Shown: positions 17,244 to 25,942 of the stretch, one piece after another
Layout: each line of letters begins with the position of its first letter
Numbering within the stretch: the stretch's first letter is position 1
NCBI RefSeq assembly: GCF_013299185.1
Contig: NZ_JAAFKG010000047.1
Coordinates: 1-64,000 of the forward strand
Origin: Microcoleus sp. bin48.metabat.b7b8b9.023
Lineage (GTDB): Bacteria; Cyanobacteriota; Cyanobacteriia; Cyanobacteriales; Microcoleaceae
Direction: 5' to 3'
Length of the DNA: 64,000 nt
Position numbers and translations under genes: made by a program
The notes under the pieces: model-generated
The model's input: the letters and a program-made list of their open reading frames with translations, nothing else
Databases searched by the model: none
What the model was told of the DNA's origin: nothing

Positions 17244-17903
17244 CTAAACTTTAACAACTGCAAAATGTTTGTCAACAATTGCTGCAACTTCTGCCGGTTT
17301 GATGCGACTGTAGCGAGTTTTATCCGGCATCACCACTATATTTGGCGCTGCTTTGCACTGTTTGAGACATCCGGTTCCCTGAACAGTCACTTGCTCTTCT
17401 AAACCCCGCGCCTTCAAAGCATTTTCTAAAGCTTTACAGATTGCTGCGCCGCCCCGCTTTTGGCAGTCAGATTTTTGACATACTAATATTTTGGTTTGAG
17501 TTTTTGCCGCAGCTTTGACAGTTTTAGCTGCGCTAGGAGAGCTGAATTCGGTTTTGCCGATCGCGCCATCGGATGTCAGTACCCCAGCAGGTACGCTGGT
17601 AGAGTCGAGGTGTTCGGGCGATCGATCGTTGTGGCCCGGAGCCAGAGTGAGGCTGCTAGCTTTCAGTTTTATTTTACCGTTTTTCAAATTTAGTTCTTTC
17701 TCACCTGCAACTATAACTCTCAACCCAGGAGTCAAAACAGGCGCTAAAAATGACCGTAATTCCTTAGAAAGTTTAACAAGGTACTCTACTTTGCGATCGC
17801 TGCTAATACGCAAATATTTAAGTTTATAACCATCTTCAATAATCAGGCTGAGGATTTCTCCCTCTAGGCTGAATTCAGAAACTTGCTTGCCACACTTATA
17901 CAT
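17244..17903 (-). CDS. Thioredoxin-like [2Fe-2S] ferredoxin-domain protein
   Basis: 219 residues. The C-terminal 80 residues are a thioredoxin-fold ferredoxin: KILVCQKSDCQKRGG supplies two cysteines and GTGCLKQCKAAPN two more, the pattern that binds a [2Fe-2S] cluster in NuoE/HoxE-type and stand-alone proteins (COG3411 type). The N-terminal 110 residues are an unrelated strand-rich domain (FSLEGEILSLIIEDG), joined by a Ser/Pro/Ala linker. The role is probably electron transfer or cluster sensing; the partner is unknown. AGGAG lies eight bases before the ATG at 17903, which favours that start over 17909 or 17966. Confidence 0.8.
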   Translation of the reverse strand: MYKCGKQVSEFSLEGEILSLIIEDGYKLKYLRISSDRKVEYLVKLSKELRSFLAPVLTPGLRVIVAGEKELNLKNGKIKLKASSLTLAPGHNDRSPEHLDSTSVPAGVLTSDGAIGKTEFSSPSAAKTVKAAAKTQTKILVCQKSDCQKRGGAAICKALENALKARGLEEQVTVQGTGCLKQCKAAPNIVVMPDKTRYSRIKPAEVAAIVDKHFAVVKV

Positions 17904-18057
17904 TGTCATAACTCCTGAGTTGACTGTTCGGTGAAAATTATCGAACTTGACAATAAACGTCGCCACTGAAGGTATTTATGCGTTGAATCGCATCATTATT
18001 TTTCTTTCAACCTTTAACCTTCTTCCGTCTTTTTACCTTGAGCGAAGTCGAAAGCCC

Positions 18058-18121
18058 GTCTTCCTTCTTCCTCCTGGCATCCGTTACATCCGTTACAGAA
18101 TACGTTGCCGAACTTCCTTCG
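18058..18121 (-). repeat. Dispersed repeat, non-coding copy
   Basis: On the minus strand this reads GAAGGAAGTTCGGCAACGTA, then TTCTGTAACGGATGTAACGG, the family found in frame in two proteins (13851-13915 and 55164-55220). Here it lies between genes, ending five bases from the stop of the small gene at 18126. Confidence 0.85.
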
Positions 18122-18125
18122 GGCT

Positions 18126-18371
18126 TTACCCAATTTGCCAGCAGCATTCCAGCAACTGCACCAGTTCGCGCCGAGGGGCACTAACTTGCCTCAACACGCT
18201 CATTAGCTGAGCAGCTTGTCTGACAGTGTTGACTTTTACCCGCAAAGGTTGGTCAACCGCACACCAGCAGGGAATTTCGAGTTCTTGCAAGCGTTTGTAA
18301 ACTTGCCACCTGTCTAGCCAACTAACTTGCACAATCTCAGAAACTTCTAACTCTCGATCGGCTGGATTCAT
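18126..18371 (-). CDS. Asr1405/Asl0597-family small protein
   Basis: 81 residues. The pattern DRWQVYKRLQELEIPCWC, then QPLRVKVNTVRQAAQL and RRELVQLLECCWQ, is that of the small cyanobacterial Asr1405/Asl0597 family, whose function is unknown. It is rich in Trp and Cys for its size, with paired cysteines (C35-x-C37 region and CC near the end), and has no signal peptide. Confidence 0.72.
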   Translation of the reverse strand: MNPADRELEVSEIVQVSWLDRWQVYKRLQELEIPCWCAVDQPLRVKVNTVRQAAQLMSVLRQVSAPRRELVQLLECCWQIG

Positions 18372-18726
18372 CTTGTGACAACAATAATAATTTGCATTAA
18401 TTTTTACCCGGACTGATAGCGGGCAGAAGTTAAAAGCCAGATTTCAGAAGAGAATCAAGGATTGTCAAAAGCCCTTTCTGAAAAATTATGCCTTTTGCCT
18501 GCTGCTTTCTGCCTTCGGAATATTCGCCCCACATTCAGGAAGCATTCAGAACGAGCATCTTTTTCCAGCATAACGCAACTGCTAATAATTCTCAATAGGT
18601 TTTGAAAAAAATTTTGCTATTGTACAAAGTCTGCCACTATCGAGGCAGACCCTGCTTGACTGGTAAATCTAGGGTGCTAGACTAACTCTATTGGCAACAA
18701 AACTGCCTATTGAGAGGAAAACACTA
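18372..18726. other. Intergenic region upstream of dpsA
   Basis: 355 bases between the divergent Asr1405-like gene and dpsA. AT-rich, with a possible promoter zone close to dpsA and the ribosome site AGAGGAAA just before its ATG. I see no repeat array, RNA gene or reliable operator; an open frame from 18691 simply runs into dpsA. Confidence 0.6.
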
Positions 18727-19269
18727 ATGGCCCAGACTCAGAGTGCATTGAGACCGTTTGGTCACATAGCTGAAAACCCAATTTTGTTAGAACATTCCGT
18801 CACTGCACCGATTTGTGAAGGAATGAACGCCCTGCTGGCAAGTTTTCAGGCTCTATACCTGCAATATCAAAAACATCATTTTGTCGTGGAAGGGGCAGAA
18901 TTTTACTCCTTGCACAAATTCTTTGAAGAAAGCTATGGAGAAGCTCAAGATAGCGTCCACGAATTCGGCGAACGCTTGAACGGATTGGGAGGCATACCAG
19001 CAGCCAGCTTTAGCAAGTTAGCCGAGCTGTGCTGTTTCGAGCCGGAAGCCGACGGCGTGTATTCGTGCCGCCAAATGCTGGAACACGATTTAGTCGCAGA
19101 ACAAGCTATTATCGGTTTGTTGCGGCGCCAAGCATCACAAGCAGACAGTTTGGGCGATCGAGCTACGCGCTACCTCTACGAAAAAATCCTGCTAAAAACA
19201 GAAGAGCGAGCTTACCACATTTCCCACTTCCTCGCCCCCGACACCTTAGTGCAATTGAACTTGAATTAA
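18727..19269 (+). CDS. dpsA: Dps-family DNA-binding ferritin (DpsA type)
   Basis: 180 residues from [12 protein letters not shown]. Ferroxidase residues of the Dps family are visible in [20 protein letters not shown] and [15 protein letters not shown]. Dps forms a dodecamer that oxidises Fe(II) with hydrogen peroxide, stores iron and protects DNA; in cyanobacteria DpsA supports oxidative and high-light survival. Length is normal for the cyanobacterial type. AGAGGAAA sits eight bases before the ATG, which decides for 18727 over an in-frame start at 18691. A hairpin terminator follows. Confidence 0.93.
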   Translation: MAQTQSALRPFGHIAENPILLEHSVTAPICEGMNALLASFQALYLQYQKHHFVVEGAEFYSLHKFFEESYGEAQDSVHEFGERLNGLGGIPAASFSKLAELCCFEPEADGVYSCRQMLEHDLVAEQAIIGLLRRQASQADSLGDRATRYLYEKILLKTEERAYHISHFLAPDTLVQLNLN

Positions 19270-19333
19270 CAATTCTTCTTCTTTCTCTTCCTTCGCGCCC
19301 TTTGCGCCTTCGCGGTTCGTTAATCTTAGCTCT

Positions 19334-19369
19334 AAAAAAAGCGAGCAGTCACAACTGCCCGCTTTTTTA
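19334..19369. terminator. Bidirectional hairpin terminator between dpsA and chlP
   Basis: AAAAAAAGCGAGCAGT and ACTGCCCGCTTTTTT pair with one mismatch around a short loop. The A-run on one side and T-run on the other allow it to end transcription from both convergent genes. Confidence 0.88.
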
Positions 19370-19387
19370 TACCAAGTGCGTTAAAAA

Positions 19388-20608
19388 TTAAGGAGCTAAA
19401 GCACTACCGCGCAACAAGCTACCAATAGTTTTCGCAGTAATCTTCATCTGAATCAAGGGATTAGCCGGTACTACAGTCTTATACAAGTAGCTATCGAATG
19501 TGAGCTTCTGCACATCGCGATCGGCACACATTTCCACAAAAGCTTCGCGAGTAGCATCGGAACGGTAGAACACGCGCTGCAAAATGTCAAGCACCTTGTA
19601 GGTAATACCGTAAGCCTTATCCCAGCGCTTCAGATACAGCTTAATTTCTTGTTCAGTCGGAATCCGCGCGCCCTTATTGGAAATTTCCACAATAGTTTCA
19701 GCGCACATCCGGCCAGACTTCGCAGCAAAATAGATACCTTCGCCCGAAGACTTGGTAACATAACCGGCAGCGTCACCTACAAGAGCAACTCGGCCAACAA
19801 CCCGGCGGGGACGCGGATGTTCTGGGATGGGGTGAGCTTCCACTTTAATGATTTCACCGCCGAGGAGTTTTTTGGCAGCGCGGGCGCGGACTCCTGCTTG
19901 CAGCTTTTTGATATCGGCTTGATTGACTTTCATCGTGCCGGTACCGACGGCTACGTGGTCGTATTTGGGGAACACCCAGGCGTAGAAGTCGGTGGAAACG
20001 TCATCGCCGACGTACATTTCGGCTAGACCTTCGTAGTAAGCCATTTTATCTTCTGGCAGGCGGATGCGCTCTTGGAAGGCGATCGCATAATTGTAATCAC
20101 CAGCATCAATCGCCTTAGCTACGCGGGAGTTAGCGCCATCAGCGCCGATTACCAAATCCACTTTCAGAGTTTTCTGAGTTCCCACAGCGGTGCCGTTGGA
20201 GTGGTCGGCGTAGTGGAGAATGTAGGGGTCGGTGTTGTTGCCTGGAATTTCTAAGGTGTGAACAGTACCGTTAATCAGTTTGGCACCTAAGGAAGCAGCC
20301 CGATCGCGCAAAAAGCCATCGAGGACTTCGCGGCGGCACATTCCGATGTATTCGTGTTCGTTTTCGATGTTGATATCCACCTCTACGTTGGAGGGGGAAA
20401 TCATTTTCATTTTTCTGACTTGGCGATCGATAATACTTTGTGGCAAGTCAAATTCTTCAACCATGCACAGAGGAATTGCCCCACCGCAGGGTTTAGCGTT
20501 GTCTAATTTGCGTTCAAATAAATAAGTTTCGATGCCTGCTTTTACCAATGTTTCGGCGGCGCAAGAACCCGCTGGCCCCGATCCAACAACTGCAACCCGT
20601 AGTGTCAA
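19388..20608 (-). CDS. chlP: Geranylgeranyl diphosphate/chlorophyll reductase
   Basis: 406 residues. FAD-binding start VAVVGSGPAGSCAAETL, then CGGAIPLCMVEEFDLP, DLVIGADGANSRVAK, and GRVALVGDAAGYVTKSSGEG: the complete motif series of ChlP. The enzyme uses NADPH to reduce three double bonds of the geranylgeranyl group, giving the phytyl tail of chlorophyll a and the phytyl precursor of tocopherol and phylloquinone. Length is typical. It faces dpsA and shares its terminator. Confidence 0.96.
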   Translation of the reverse strand: MTLRVAVVGSGPAGSCAAETLVKAGIETYLFERKLDNAKPCGGAIPLCMVEEFDLPQSIIDRQVRKMKMISPSNVEVDINIENEHEYIGMCRREVLDGFLRDRAASLGAKLINGTVHTLEIPGNNTDPYILHYADHSNGTAVGTQKTLKVDLVIGADGANSRVAKAIDAGDYNYAIAFQERIRLPEDKMAYYEGLAEMYVGDDVSTDFYAWVFPKYDHVAVGTGTMKVNQADIKKLQAGVRARAAKKLLGGEIIKVEAHPIPEHPRPRRVVGRVALVGDAAGYVTKSSGEGIYFAAKSGRMCAETIVEISNKGARIPTEQEIKLYLKRWDKAYGITYKVLDILQRVFYRSDATREAFVEMCADRDVQKLTFDSYLYKTVVPANPLIQMKITAKTIGSLLRGSALAP

Positions 20609-20814
20609 AGCTTTTCTCCCAATTTTTTCTATAAGTCTTTACCCAGTCAGATGTGATGGTATCACGGAGTTTCTGTGCTGTGGGGTGAGAATCGGAGATT
20701 TAAATGAAATGCAACAGAGCTTAACAATTGGATACAAAAATGGGGTTTTTGATGCTGGTTTCTATGGAAAATCTTAAATTTTTTATGGTAGATGAATGCG
20801 GATGGACGCTAATG

Positions 20815-20894
20815 TGCGATCGAATTAAATACAGTGCGATCGAATTAAATACAGTGCGATCGAATTAAATACAGTGCGATCGAATTAAATACAG
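20815..20894. repeat. 20-base tandem repeat, four copies
   Basis: Four exact copies of TGCGATCGAATTAAATACAG, each holding a CGATCG core. The last copy runs into the left end of the inverted-repeat element at 20898. Part of the 558-base gap upstream of 21167. Confidence 0.93.
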
Positions 20895-20897
20895 ATG

Positions 20898-21042
20898 CAG
20901 ACGGCGGTTGAAACCGCGTCTACACAAACGATGTCCGCCGGACGCCGACTGAAGAAAACAACGTAATTTCCAAACACCCGCCCGGTCTTCAACCCGCGGA
21001 GGCGGGTTTTGTTTGTGTAGACGCGGTTTCAACCGCCGTCTG
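20898..21042. mobile_element. MITE-like element with 32-base perfect terminal inverted repeats
   Basis: 145 bases. The ends, 20898-20929 and 21011-21042, are perfect inverted copies over 32 bases (CAGACGGCGGTTGAAACCGC then GTCTACACAAAC). Inside is a smaller hairpin (CCCGCGGAGGCGGG). No transposase; it could only be moved in trans. A short related scrap (GGCGGTTGAAACCGCC) lies at about 34151-34166. The open frame across it is not a gene. Confidence 0.85.
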
Positions 21043-21166
21043 TATTTTGCCATCGTGTGCCGGCCCCGATATCTCGACTGAAAACTGTACGTGGGGTCGA
21101 TCGAACTCCATGCAATTACGTTACATTTAAATCAAGTAAAGCTCCTATATAAAATTTCAAATTGCT

Positions 21167-21559
21167 ATGCTAGGTAATTTTCAACAAAGCCAATTGCGGA
21201 TTGAGGTTGAAGCTTCGGAGACTGCGATTCGGGACAGTTTGGTGCGTCCGGTGCAGTTGCAGCAGTGGCTGTGGCCTCAGCAGTTTTCTAAGGGTTTGCC
21301 CGAATTGCTCGATCGCGAATTGACATTCACAAGTTGGATAGGCCCGGTAGCGGTGCAGCACTATGTGGAGATTGCAGAGTCAAATTGTCTGCGGCTGTTG
21401 TTGAGTCAGGGAATTGACGGGTTTCACGAGTGGTATTGGGGCGACGGTTGGGTGCAGTCTCGGTTGGAGGGAGTGTCGCTGTTACCGCTGAATTTGGGAC
21501 AAACCGCTAGTTTGTTGCGTTTGCGGGAGTTTTTGACGGGGAAGGGTAAGGGGAAGTAG
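21167..21559 (+). CDS. SRPBCC-like small cyanobacterial protein
   Basis: 130 residues. LRIEVEASETAIRDSLVRPVQLQQWLWPQQF opens like a START/SRPBCC helix-grip domain, and LLLSQGIDGFHEWYWGDGWVQSRLEG gives the curved sheet with aromatic residues seen in such proteins. These bind hydrophobic ligands or act as small cyclase-like proteins; no ligand can be named here. It lies alone, convergent with the large minus-strand cluster that follows. Confidence 0.7.
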   Translation: MLGNFQQSQLRIEVEASETAIRDSLVRPVQLQQWLWPQQFSKGLPELLDRELTFTSWIGPVAVQHYVEIAESNCLRLLLSQGIDGFHEWYWGDGWVQSRLEGVSLLPLNLGQTASLLRLREFLTGKGKGK

Positions 21560-21640
21560 GGGAGATATTAAAATCATCTCTTGTTCCTTGGCATAGCCAA
21601 GGAATCCCTTTCTGGAGGCTGGGCCGACCGTTAAACAAGA

Positions 21641-22294
21641 TTACTGCGGTATCCGACTATCCAGTTTTCTGGCGAGTTCGCGAATGGGAACAGCGGAAAC
21701 ACTGCCATCAATATACGCAACACACACAACCGCAAATACTTTACCGCGCTGAAATCCTACTACATCCATACGCAGAGAAAAACCCTTTACATTCAGTAAT
21801 GTAGTTGCTCCGGCTGCGAAATTGCCAATCCCGTCGAGATTAGTTAATTGCTGTATTTGTTGTCTGCCAAGGTCTACTCCCCGAGATTGTTGAAATGCAC
21901 CTGCCAACCCATTAGTTAGCGATCGCGTCAGAGTTTGTGCATTAAAATCGGGTGAATTAAAATCAACTCTGGTGTTTCCAATGCGATCGGGAATAAGATA
22001 AGTAGCACCCATGATGATTTGTAATTGAGATATATCCTGAGTATTGGCAAACTGGAAAACTGTTTTAGCAGTAATTTCCTGTAGATTTAAGTCTTTTTTT
22101 AGTGCTGCTAGCTCAGCAGATGGGGACTCTTCAAAATTAGGCGGAAGGTCTTGCTTAGTGATTACTGCCTTTGATAAATCTGGTTGTTGGGCAACAGTTT
22201 GTATGTCTTCAGCATGACTGACTTCCGGGACAAGACTCCCAGCTAAAATAACACAGGTCAAAAGACTTAAAGCAAACAGCGATCGCTTTTTCAT
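21641..22294 (-). CDS. Exported protein, paralogue 1, last gene of the CHAT cluster
   Basis: 217 residues with a clear signal peptide (MKKRSLFALSLLTCVILAGS ... SHA). The mature part is about 190 residues with no known motif to my eye. The segments DLSKAVITKQDLPPNFEE and VSAVPIRELARKLDSRI are closely matched in the neighbour at 22328-22981 (DLSRTVITLEDLPTGFQE, VAAVPIVEIARKLDNRI), so the two are tandem paralogues. Being last in a five- to six-gene minus-strand run suggests it is an extracytoplasmic component or target of that system. Confidence 0.78.
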   Translation of the reverse strand: MKKRSLFALSLLTCVILAGSLVPEVSHAEDIQTVAQQPDLSKAVITKQDLPPNFEESPSAELAALKKDLNLQEITAKTVFQFANTQDISQLQIIMGATYLIPDRIGNTRVDFNSPDFNAQTLTRSLTNGLAGAFQQSRGVDLGRQQIQQLTNLDGIGNFAAGATTLLNVKGFSLRMDVVGFQRGKVFAVVCVAYIDGSVSAVPIRELARKLDSRIPQ

Positions 22295-22327
22295 AGTTGG
22301 GAAATGAATCAGACTCTTCTACAGACC

Positions 22328-22981
22328 TTATTGTAAATGTTGTTGGATGCGATTATCCAATTTTCTGGCGATCTCGACAATTGGCACAGCAGCAACATCA
22401 TCCTCGAAATACACAACTACAATTAAGCTCATTACTCGGCCTCTTACAAATACGACCCTATCCATTCGGGGACGCCGCCCAGGCATTTCAATAAGTCTAG
22501 TCTCTCCTAAAGATATATCACCAATATCGTTAGGGATAGGTAGTTCCTTTAATTCTAAAGTTTTGACCTGTCTGCCTAACTGTTGGCTTAATAACTGAGC
22601 AGTGTTGTCGAGAGTTAAACTGTGCTGTAATATTTTTCGTAAATCCTGCCTATTTTCTTTAGTGAATCTGAGTCTAGCTTTTGCAAAGTTGTCGCTCAGC
22701 AAGTCAGTATAACCCACAATGATTTGACCAGTTATGTTAGTTTCACGCAAAAAAGCAAATTCACCTTTACTTTTTGGGCTCGTTAGATTTTGGATCTCTT
22801 GAAACCCAGTAGGTAGGTCTTCTAAGGTAATGACTGTCCTCGATAAATCAATGGGTTCACCAATATTTTGGCTTTGAGCTATATGAAGAAAATGATTTGG
22901 CGTGAATGCTTTAGCAGGAAGATCAGTTATAATGACACCAAAAGTAAAAATACCTAAAACTCTGTGCAATACACTTTTCAT
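22328..22981 (-). CDS. Exported protein, paralogue 2 of the CHAT cluster
   Basis: 217 residues, weak signal peptide (VLGIFTFGVIITDLPAKAF). Same domain as the 21641-22294 product: an ITLEDLPTGFQE motif early, a hydrophobic strand pair with FVRGRVMSLIVVVYF, and ARKLDNRI at the end. It starts 19 bases after the CHAT gene ends, which supports cotranscription. Function unknown; the family name cannot be given from sequence alone. Confidence 0.76.
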   Translation of the reverse strand: MKSVLHRVLGIFTFGVIITDLPAKAFTPNHFLHIAQSQNIGEPIDLSRTVITLEDLPTGFQEIQNLTSPKSKGEFAFLRETNITGQIIVGYTDLLSDNFAKARLRFTKENRQDLRKILQHSLTLDNTAQLLSQQLGRQVKTLELKELPIPNDIGDISLGETRLIEMPGRRPRMDRVVFVRGRVMSLIVVVYFEDDVAAVPIVEIARKLDNRIQQHLQ

Positions 22982-22999
22982 TGACTTGACCTCAATTAA

Positions 23000-24973
23000 C
23001 TATAACTTACCCCAATCTCCAGTCAACATAAATCCCCCCCAGTAAAACGGATGAGAATATTTAGAATTGTGATTCCTGACATCTATTTGAGCTTGACGCA
23101 GGGCTTTGGCTTTACCCATCTTTGGTAAATAGGTATAAAAGCGCTGCATCAATATTTTTGTGCTTTCATCATCTGAAGTTTTCCAGAGATTCGCAATAAT
23201 ACTCGGGGTTCCAGCATACATAAAACCTCGGCTAAGAGATGTTATTTCATCTCCGTAATTCACATCTCCTCTTTGAGATGTTATTTCATCTCCGTAATTC
23301 ACATTTCCTCTTTGACCTTCACAGCCAGTCAATACTACTAAATTTGTTGCTGCTGTTAAATTAAGTCCGTATAAATCGCGTACTTGCAAATTGCCATCAT
23401 TCTGATTGTCTTTTGCTAAATATATAGTGCTGGATAACGGATTATTTTTATTGTATACGGCGTGTGCAGCTATATGCAAAATTTCATATTTTCCTGCTTG
23501 TGATACTACAGCAGTTTCTGTAGCCACTTGCTCCACTAACACTTGAGTTTTCGGGTATATTTCTTTAATCGCTCTTACTTCTTCACCAACACCTGTTAAC
23601 ACAAGTAAGCTCACCTCACTAGGGGGAGTGCTGAGTTGGGGATTTCCCATACCTAGAGCTAGAATTGTGCCAGCAGATGGCTTGCGTTTTCCTCGTAAAA
23701 AAGGCAAAATGCTGGCATTAGGAAGCACAAACATAGCATAATCATCTATCAAATTACGCTTGCCATCTGTTAACCCAGGAAAAGGTACTGAGTTAAGCAA
23801 ATCATGTGGAATAATGCCAATGGTAGAAGTAGTTATATAGGGCTTGATAGGAGCAATCAGCTCTTTGTATAACTCTTGTAAACTAGCTGGATGGGGGTTG
23901 TTGTCTCTGTTTGTGGCATCGCCTTCACTCCACCTATCGATAGCTGCTCTTAAATCTTTGCGACTTGCTGGCAAGCGCAGCATTTTCAAACTGTTAGCAG
24001 TGATGATAAAAACCAGTGTCCCTCCGTTGGTGACAAAATATTCAACTAGCGTCGTGTCACTGTCTATCTGAGCAATAGCTTTTTGAATTTCACCCAATGA
24101 AGCTACCTCAACTCGTTTTAATGAAGCGGTTTCTGGACTCCGATTTTTTAGCTCTAAGTACCAATCTTCATACTGTTTTTCGAGGCTCTCAAGTTGAGGA
24201 TCTAATGTTTCTCTTATATTGTTGAGTTCCTGATTATTTTGAGCATTGATTAGACGGTTGCGTACAGTAGCAATTTCTTGTTCGAGCCCATCTCCATTTG
24301 CTAATAACTCAGCATCCCCGTTTTTTCTAAAATCGATAGAGCCGCGAACATATTGATCTAGAAAAGCTCTGGCTTTGGCGCGTTCAACATAGTTAAAACT
24401 TTCTTCATAACGACCTGCTAGAGATAATAGAATGCTCAATCGTTCGGACATTAATCCCTGCATCCTGGCAAAAGATCTTTGATGCTCTTGAACCTTGATA
24501 CCACCTACAATTTTCTCGTTGACATCAACAGCTTGCTTGTAAACATTAACAGCCTCTTCTAGATTGCCCTGCCCCTCATAGGCCAACCCAATAAGAGTCA
24601 GTGTCATTGCTTTTAAGGTGAAGTTGCGAGTTTCCTGCCAGAAAAGAAGAGTAGGTTGTAGGGACTTAATAGCTCCAGCAAAGTCTCTCAACCCCTGTTT
24701 AGCAAATCCAATATGAAACAGACAGGAAGCCTCTTGGAGGCGGGAACCTGTAGCTCGGTAAATAGTTAGTGCAGCTTCCAGTTTTGAGATAGCTTCGTTG
24801 AATTTACGCTGGTAAAATAGCTTCAGACCTTCATCCAATAGCATATCGGCTTGCGATCGCGAATTATCAGCCTTATATACGGGCAGGGATGCTGCTAGAA
24901 GTGGGAAAATAGCTGGAGATAGTGTTGCTATTATCAGGCTAATTCCGATCGAATACCAAAATTTTATCCTCAC
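23000..24973 (-). CDS. Exported TPR-CHAT domain protein (caspase-like peptidase)
   Basis: 657 residues. N-terminal signal or anchor (SIGISLIIATLSPAIFPLLAAS), TPR repeats at about 45-170 (EAISKLEAALTIYRATG, EEAVNVYKQAVDVNEK), a helical linker, then a CHAT domain at about 380-655. The catalytic dyad is visible: His in EILHIAAHAVYN near 502 and Cys in LVVLTGCEGQ near 550. CHAT domains are caspase-related cysteine peptidases, including separase and the craspase protease of type III-E CRISPR systems. Directly after the Cys motif, a 39-base tandem duplication (23236-23313) repeats VNYGDEITS. The export signal is unusual for a signalling protease. Confidence 0.88.
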   Translation of the reverse strand: MRIKFWYSIGISLIIATLSPAIFPLLAASLPVYKADNSRSQADMLLDEGLKLFYQRKFNEAISKLEAALTIYRATGSRLQEASCLFHIGFAKQGLRDFAGAIKSLQPTLLFWQETRNFTLKAMTLTLIGLAYEGQGNLEEAVNVYKQAVDVNEKIVGGIKVQEHQRSFARMQGLMSERLSILLSLAGRYEESFNYVERAKARAFLDQYVRGSIDFRKNGDAELLANGDGLEQEIATVRNRLINAQNNQELNNIRETLDPQLESLEKQYEDWYLELKNRSPETASLKRVEVASLGEIQKAIAQIDSDTTLVEYFVTNGGTLVFIITANSLKMLRLPASRKDLRAAIDRWSEGDATNRDNNPHPASLQELYKELIAPIKPYITTSTIGIIPHDLLNSVPFPGLTDGKRNLIDDYAMFVLPNASILPFLRGKRKPSAGTILALGMGNPQLSTPPSEVSLLVLTGVGEEVRAIKEIYPKTQVLVEQVATETAVVSQAGKYEILHIAAHAVYNKNNPLSSTIYLAKDNQNDGNLQVRDLYGLNLTAATNLVVLTGCEGQRGNVNYGDEITSQRGDVNYGDEITSLSRGFMYAGTPSIIANLWKTSDDESTKILMQRFYTYLPKMGKAKALRQAQIDVRNHNSKYSHPFYWGGFMLTGDWGKL

Positions 24974-24988
24974 GCTAACCTCTACTGT

Positions 24989-25942
24989 TTAGGAACTTAA
25001 TTTCTTAATCTGGTCTTGCAGTTCGATAAGCCGCTGCTGGTTTCCTAATTTTTTGTATAGCTCTAAGGCGCTTTTGAAATTCTCGATTGCTTTAGCTTTA
25101 TCGCCCAGCGTCACATAAACTTGACCTAACCCTGATTGTGCTGCTGCTAGTTCTGCTAATTCTTGATTAGAATTAGCCAGCTTCACTGCCTGCAAATAAT
25201 AGGGTAGAGCTAGAGAAGCCAGTCCAACCTGCTGGTAGAGGTCTCCCAACAAGCGATGTACGGCTGGCGTTTGACTTTTAATAGCTAGCGGTTCAAGTAG
25301 TTCAATTGCTTCAGCTCTCAAGTAATATCCAGTGTAAAGATAAGCCACTAACAAAGACTTAGTTTCCTCAGGCAACTGCTGTTTAGAAATCAGAGCCGAT
25401 GCAGATCTCACATCATCAGCATCCTTGGCATCCAACACTCTAAACTCTACAGATACTTGTTCCTCTACAGAAGATGATCCATCTTCTGCTTTCACAATTA
25501 ATGAGTATTCTACTCCTGGTTCCAATGGAGGTTGATCGGACGGATAGGGAAGTTGGTTATCCGTCACGTTTTGTTTCTGCCAAATATCTTTGTTCAAGCT
25601 TCGAGATGTCAGGCGCACGGTGTAACTTTTTCCGCCCCGTATAGGACGGTTCCACCGAAATGTTGGTCTGTTCGTCAGCAAAAAGGTATTGCGGGGACTG
25701 ATGATGTATGGAATGCGATTGCTTTGTCCGCCACGATAGTTAGCAGGATCGTTAGGACATGGCCTGCACCTAGCTAGCAGCCATCCTCTCTTTTCTTGAG
25801 AGATCCGCGTGTCAGCAGTCGTGTCGGCAACAGGTGCTGCTACCGCCAGCGTTGCTTTTGACCATTTGAATCCCTCAGTTTCTATATTTATGGTTGCCAA
25901 AATCAAACTTAAGGCAATTAAAATAGATCGGTTGCATTTCAT
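24989..25942 (-). CDS. Exported TPR protein with an Ig-like N-terminal domain
   Basis: 317 residues from MKCNRSILIALSLILATIN, a signal peptide. Residues about 80-180 resemble a beta-sandwich (RPTFRWNRPIRGGKSYTVRL, VEYSLIVKAEDG), and about 200-310 are TPRs (HRLLGDLYQQVGLASLALPY, AIENFKSALELYKKLGN). Its ATG overlaps the TGA stop of the kinase gene by four bases (ATGA), which both fixes the start and shows coupling. Proteins of this build often sit next to CHAT proteins in cyanobacteria and probably scaffold them outside the cytoplasm. Confidence 0.78.
   Translation of the reverse strand: MKCNRSILIALSLILATINIETEGFKWSKATLAVAAPVADTTADTRISQEKRGWLLARCRPCPNDPANYRGGQSNRIPYIISPRNTFLLTNRPTFRWNRPIRGGKSYTVRLTSRSLNKDIWQKQNVTDNQLPYPSDQPPLEPGVEYSLIVKAEDGSSSVEEQVSVEFRVLDAKDADDVRSASALISKQQLPEETKSLLVAYLYTGYYLRAEAIELLEPLAIKSQTPAVHRLLGDLYQQVGLASLALPYYLQAVKLANSNQELAELAAAQSGLGQVYVTLGDKAKAIENFKSALELYKKLGNQQRLIELQDQIKKLSS

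Noticed and set aside
20865-21053. 62-codon minus-strand frame
   Set aside because: Lies wholly in the inverted-repeat element and its border repeats.
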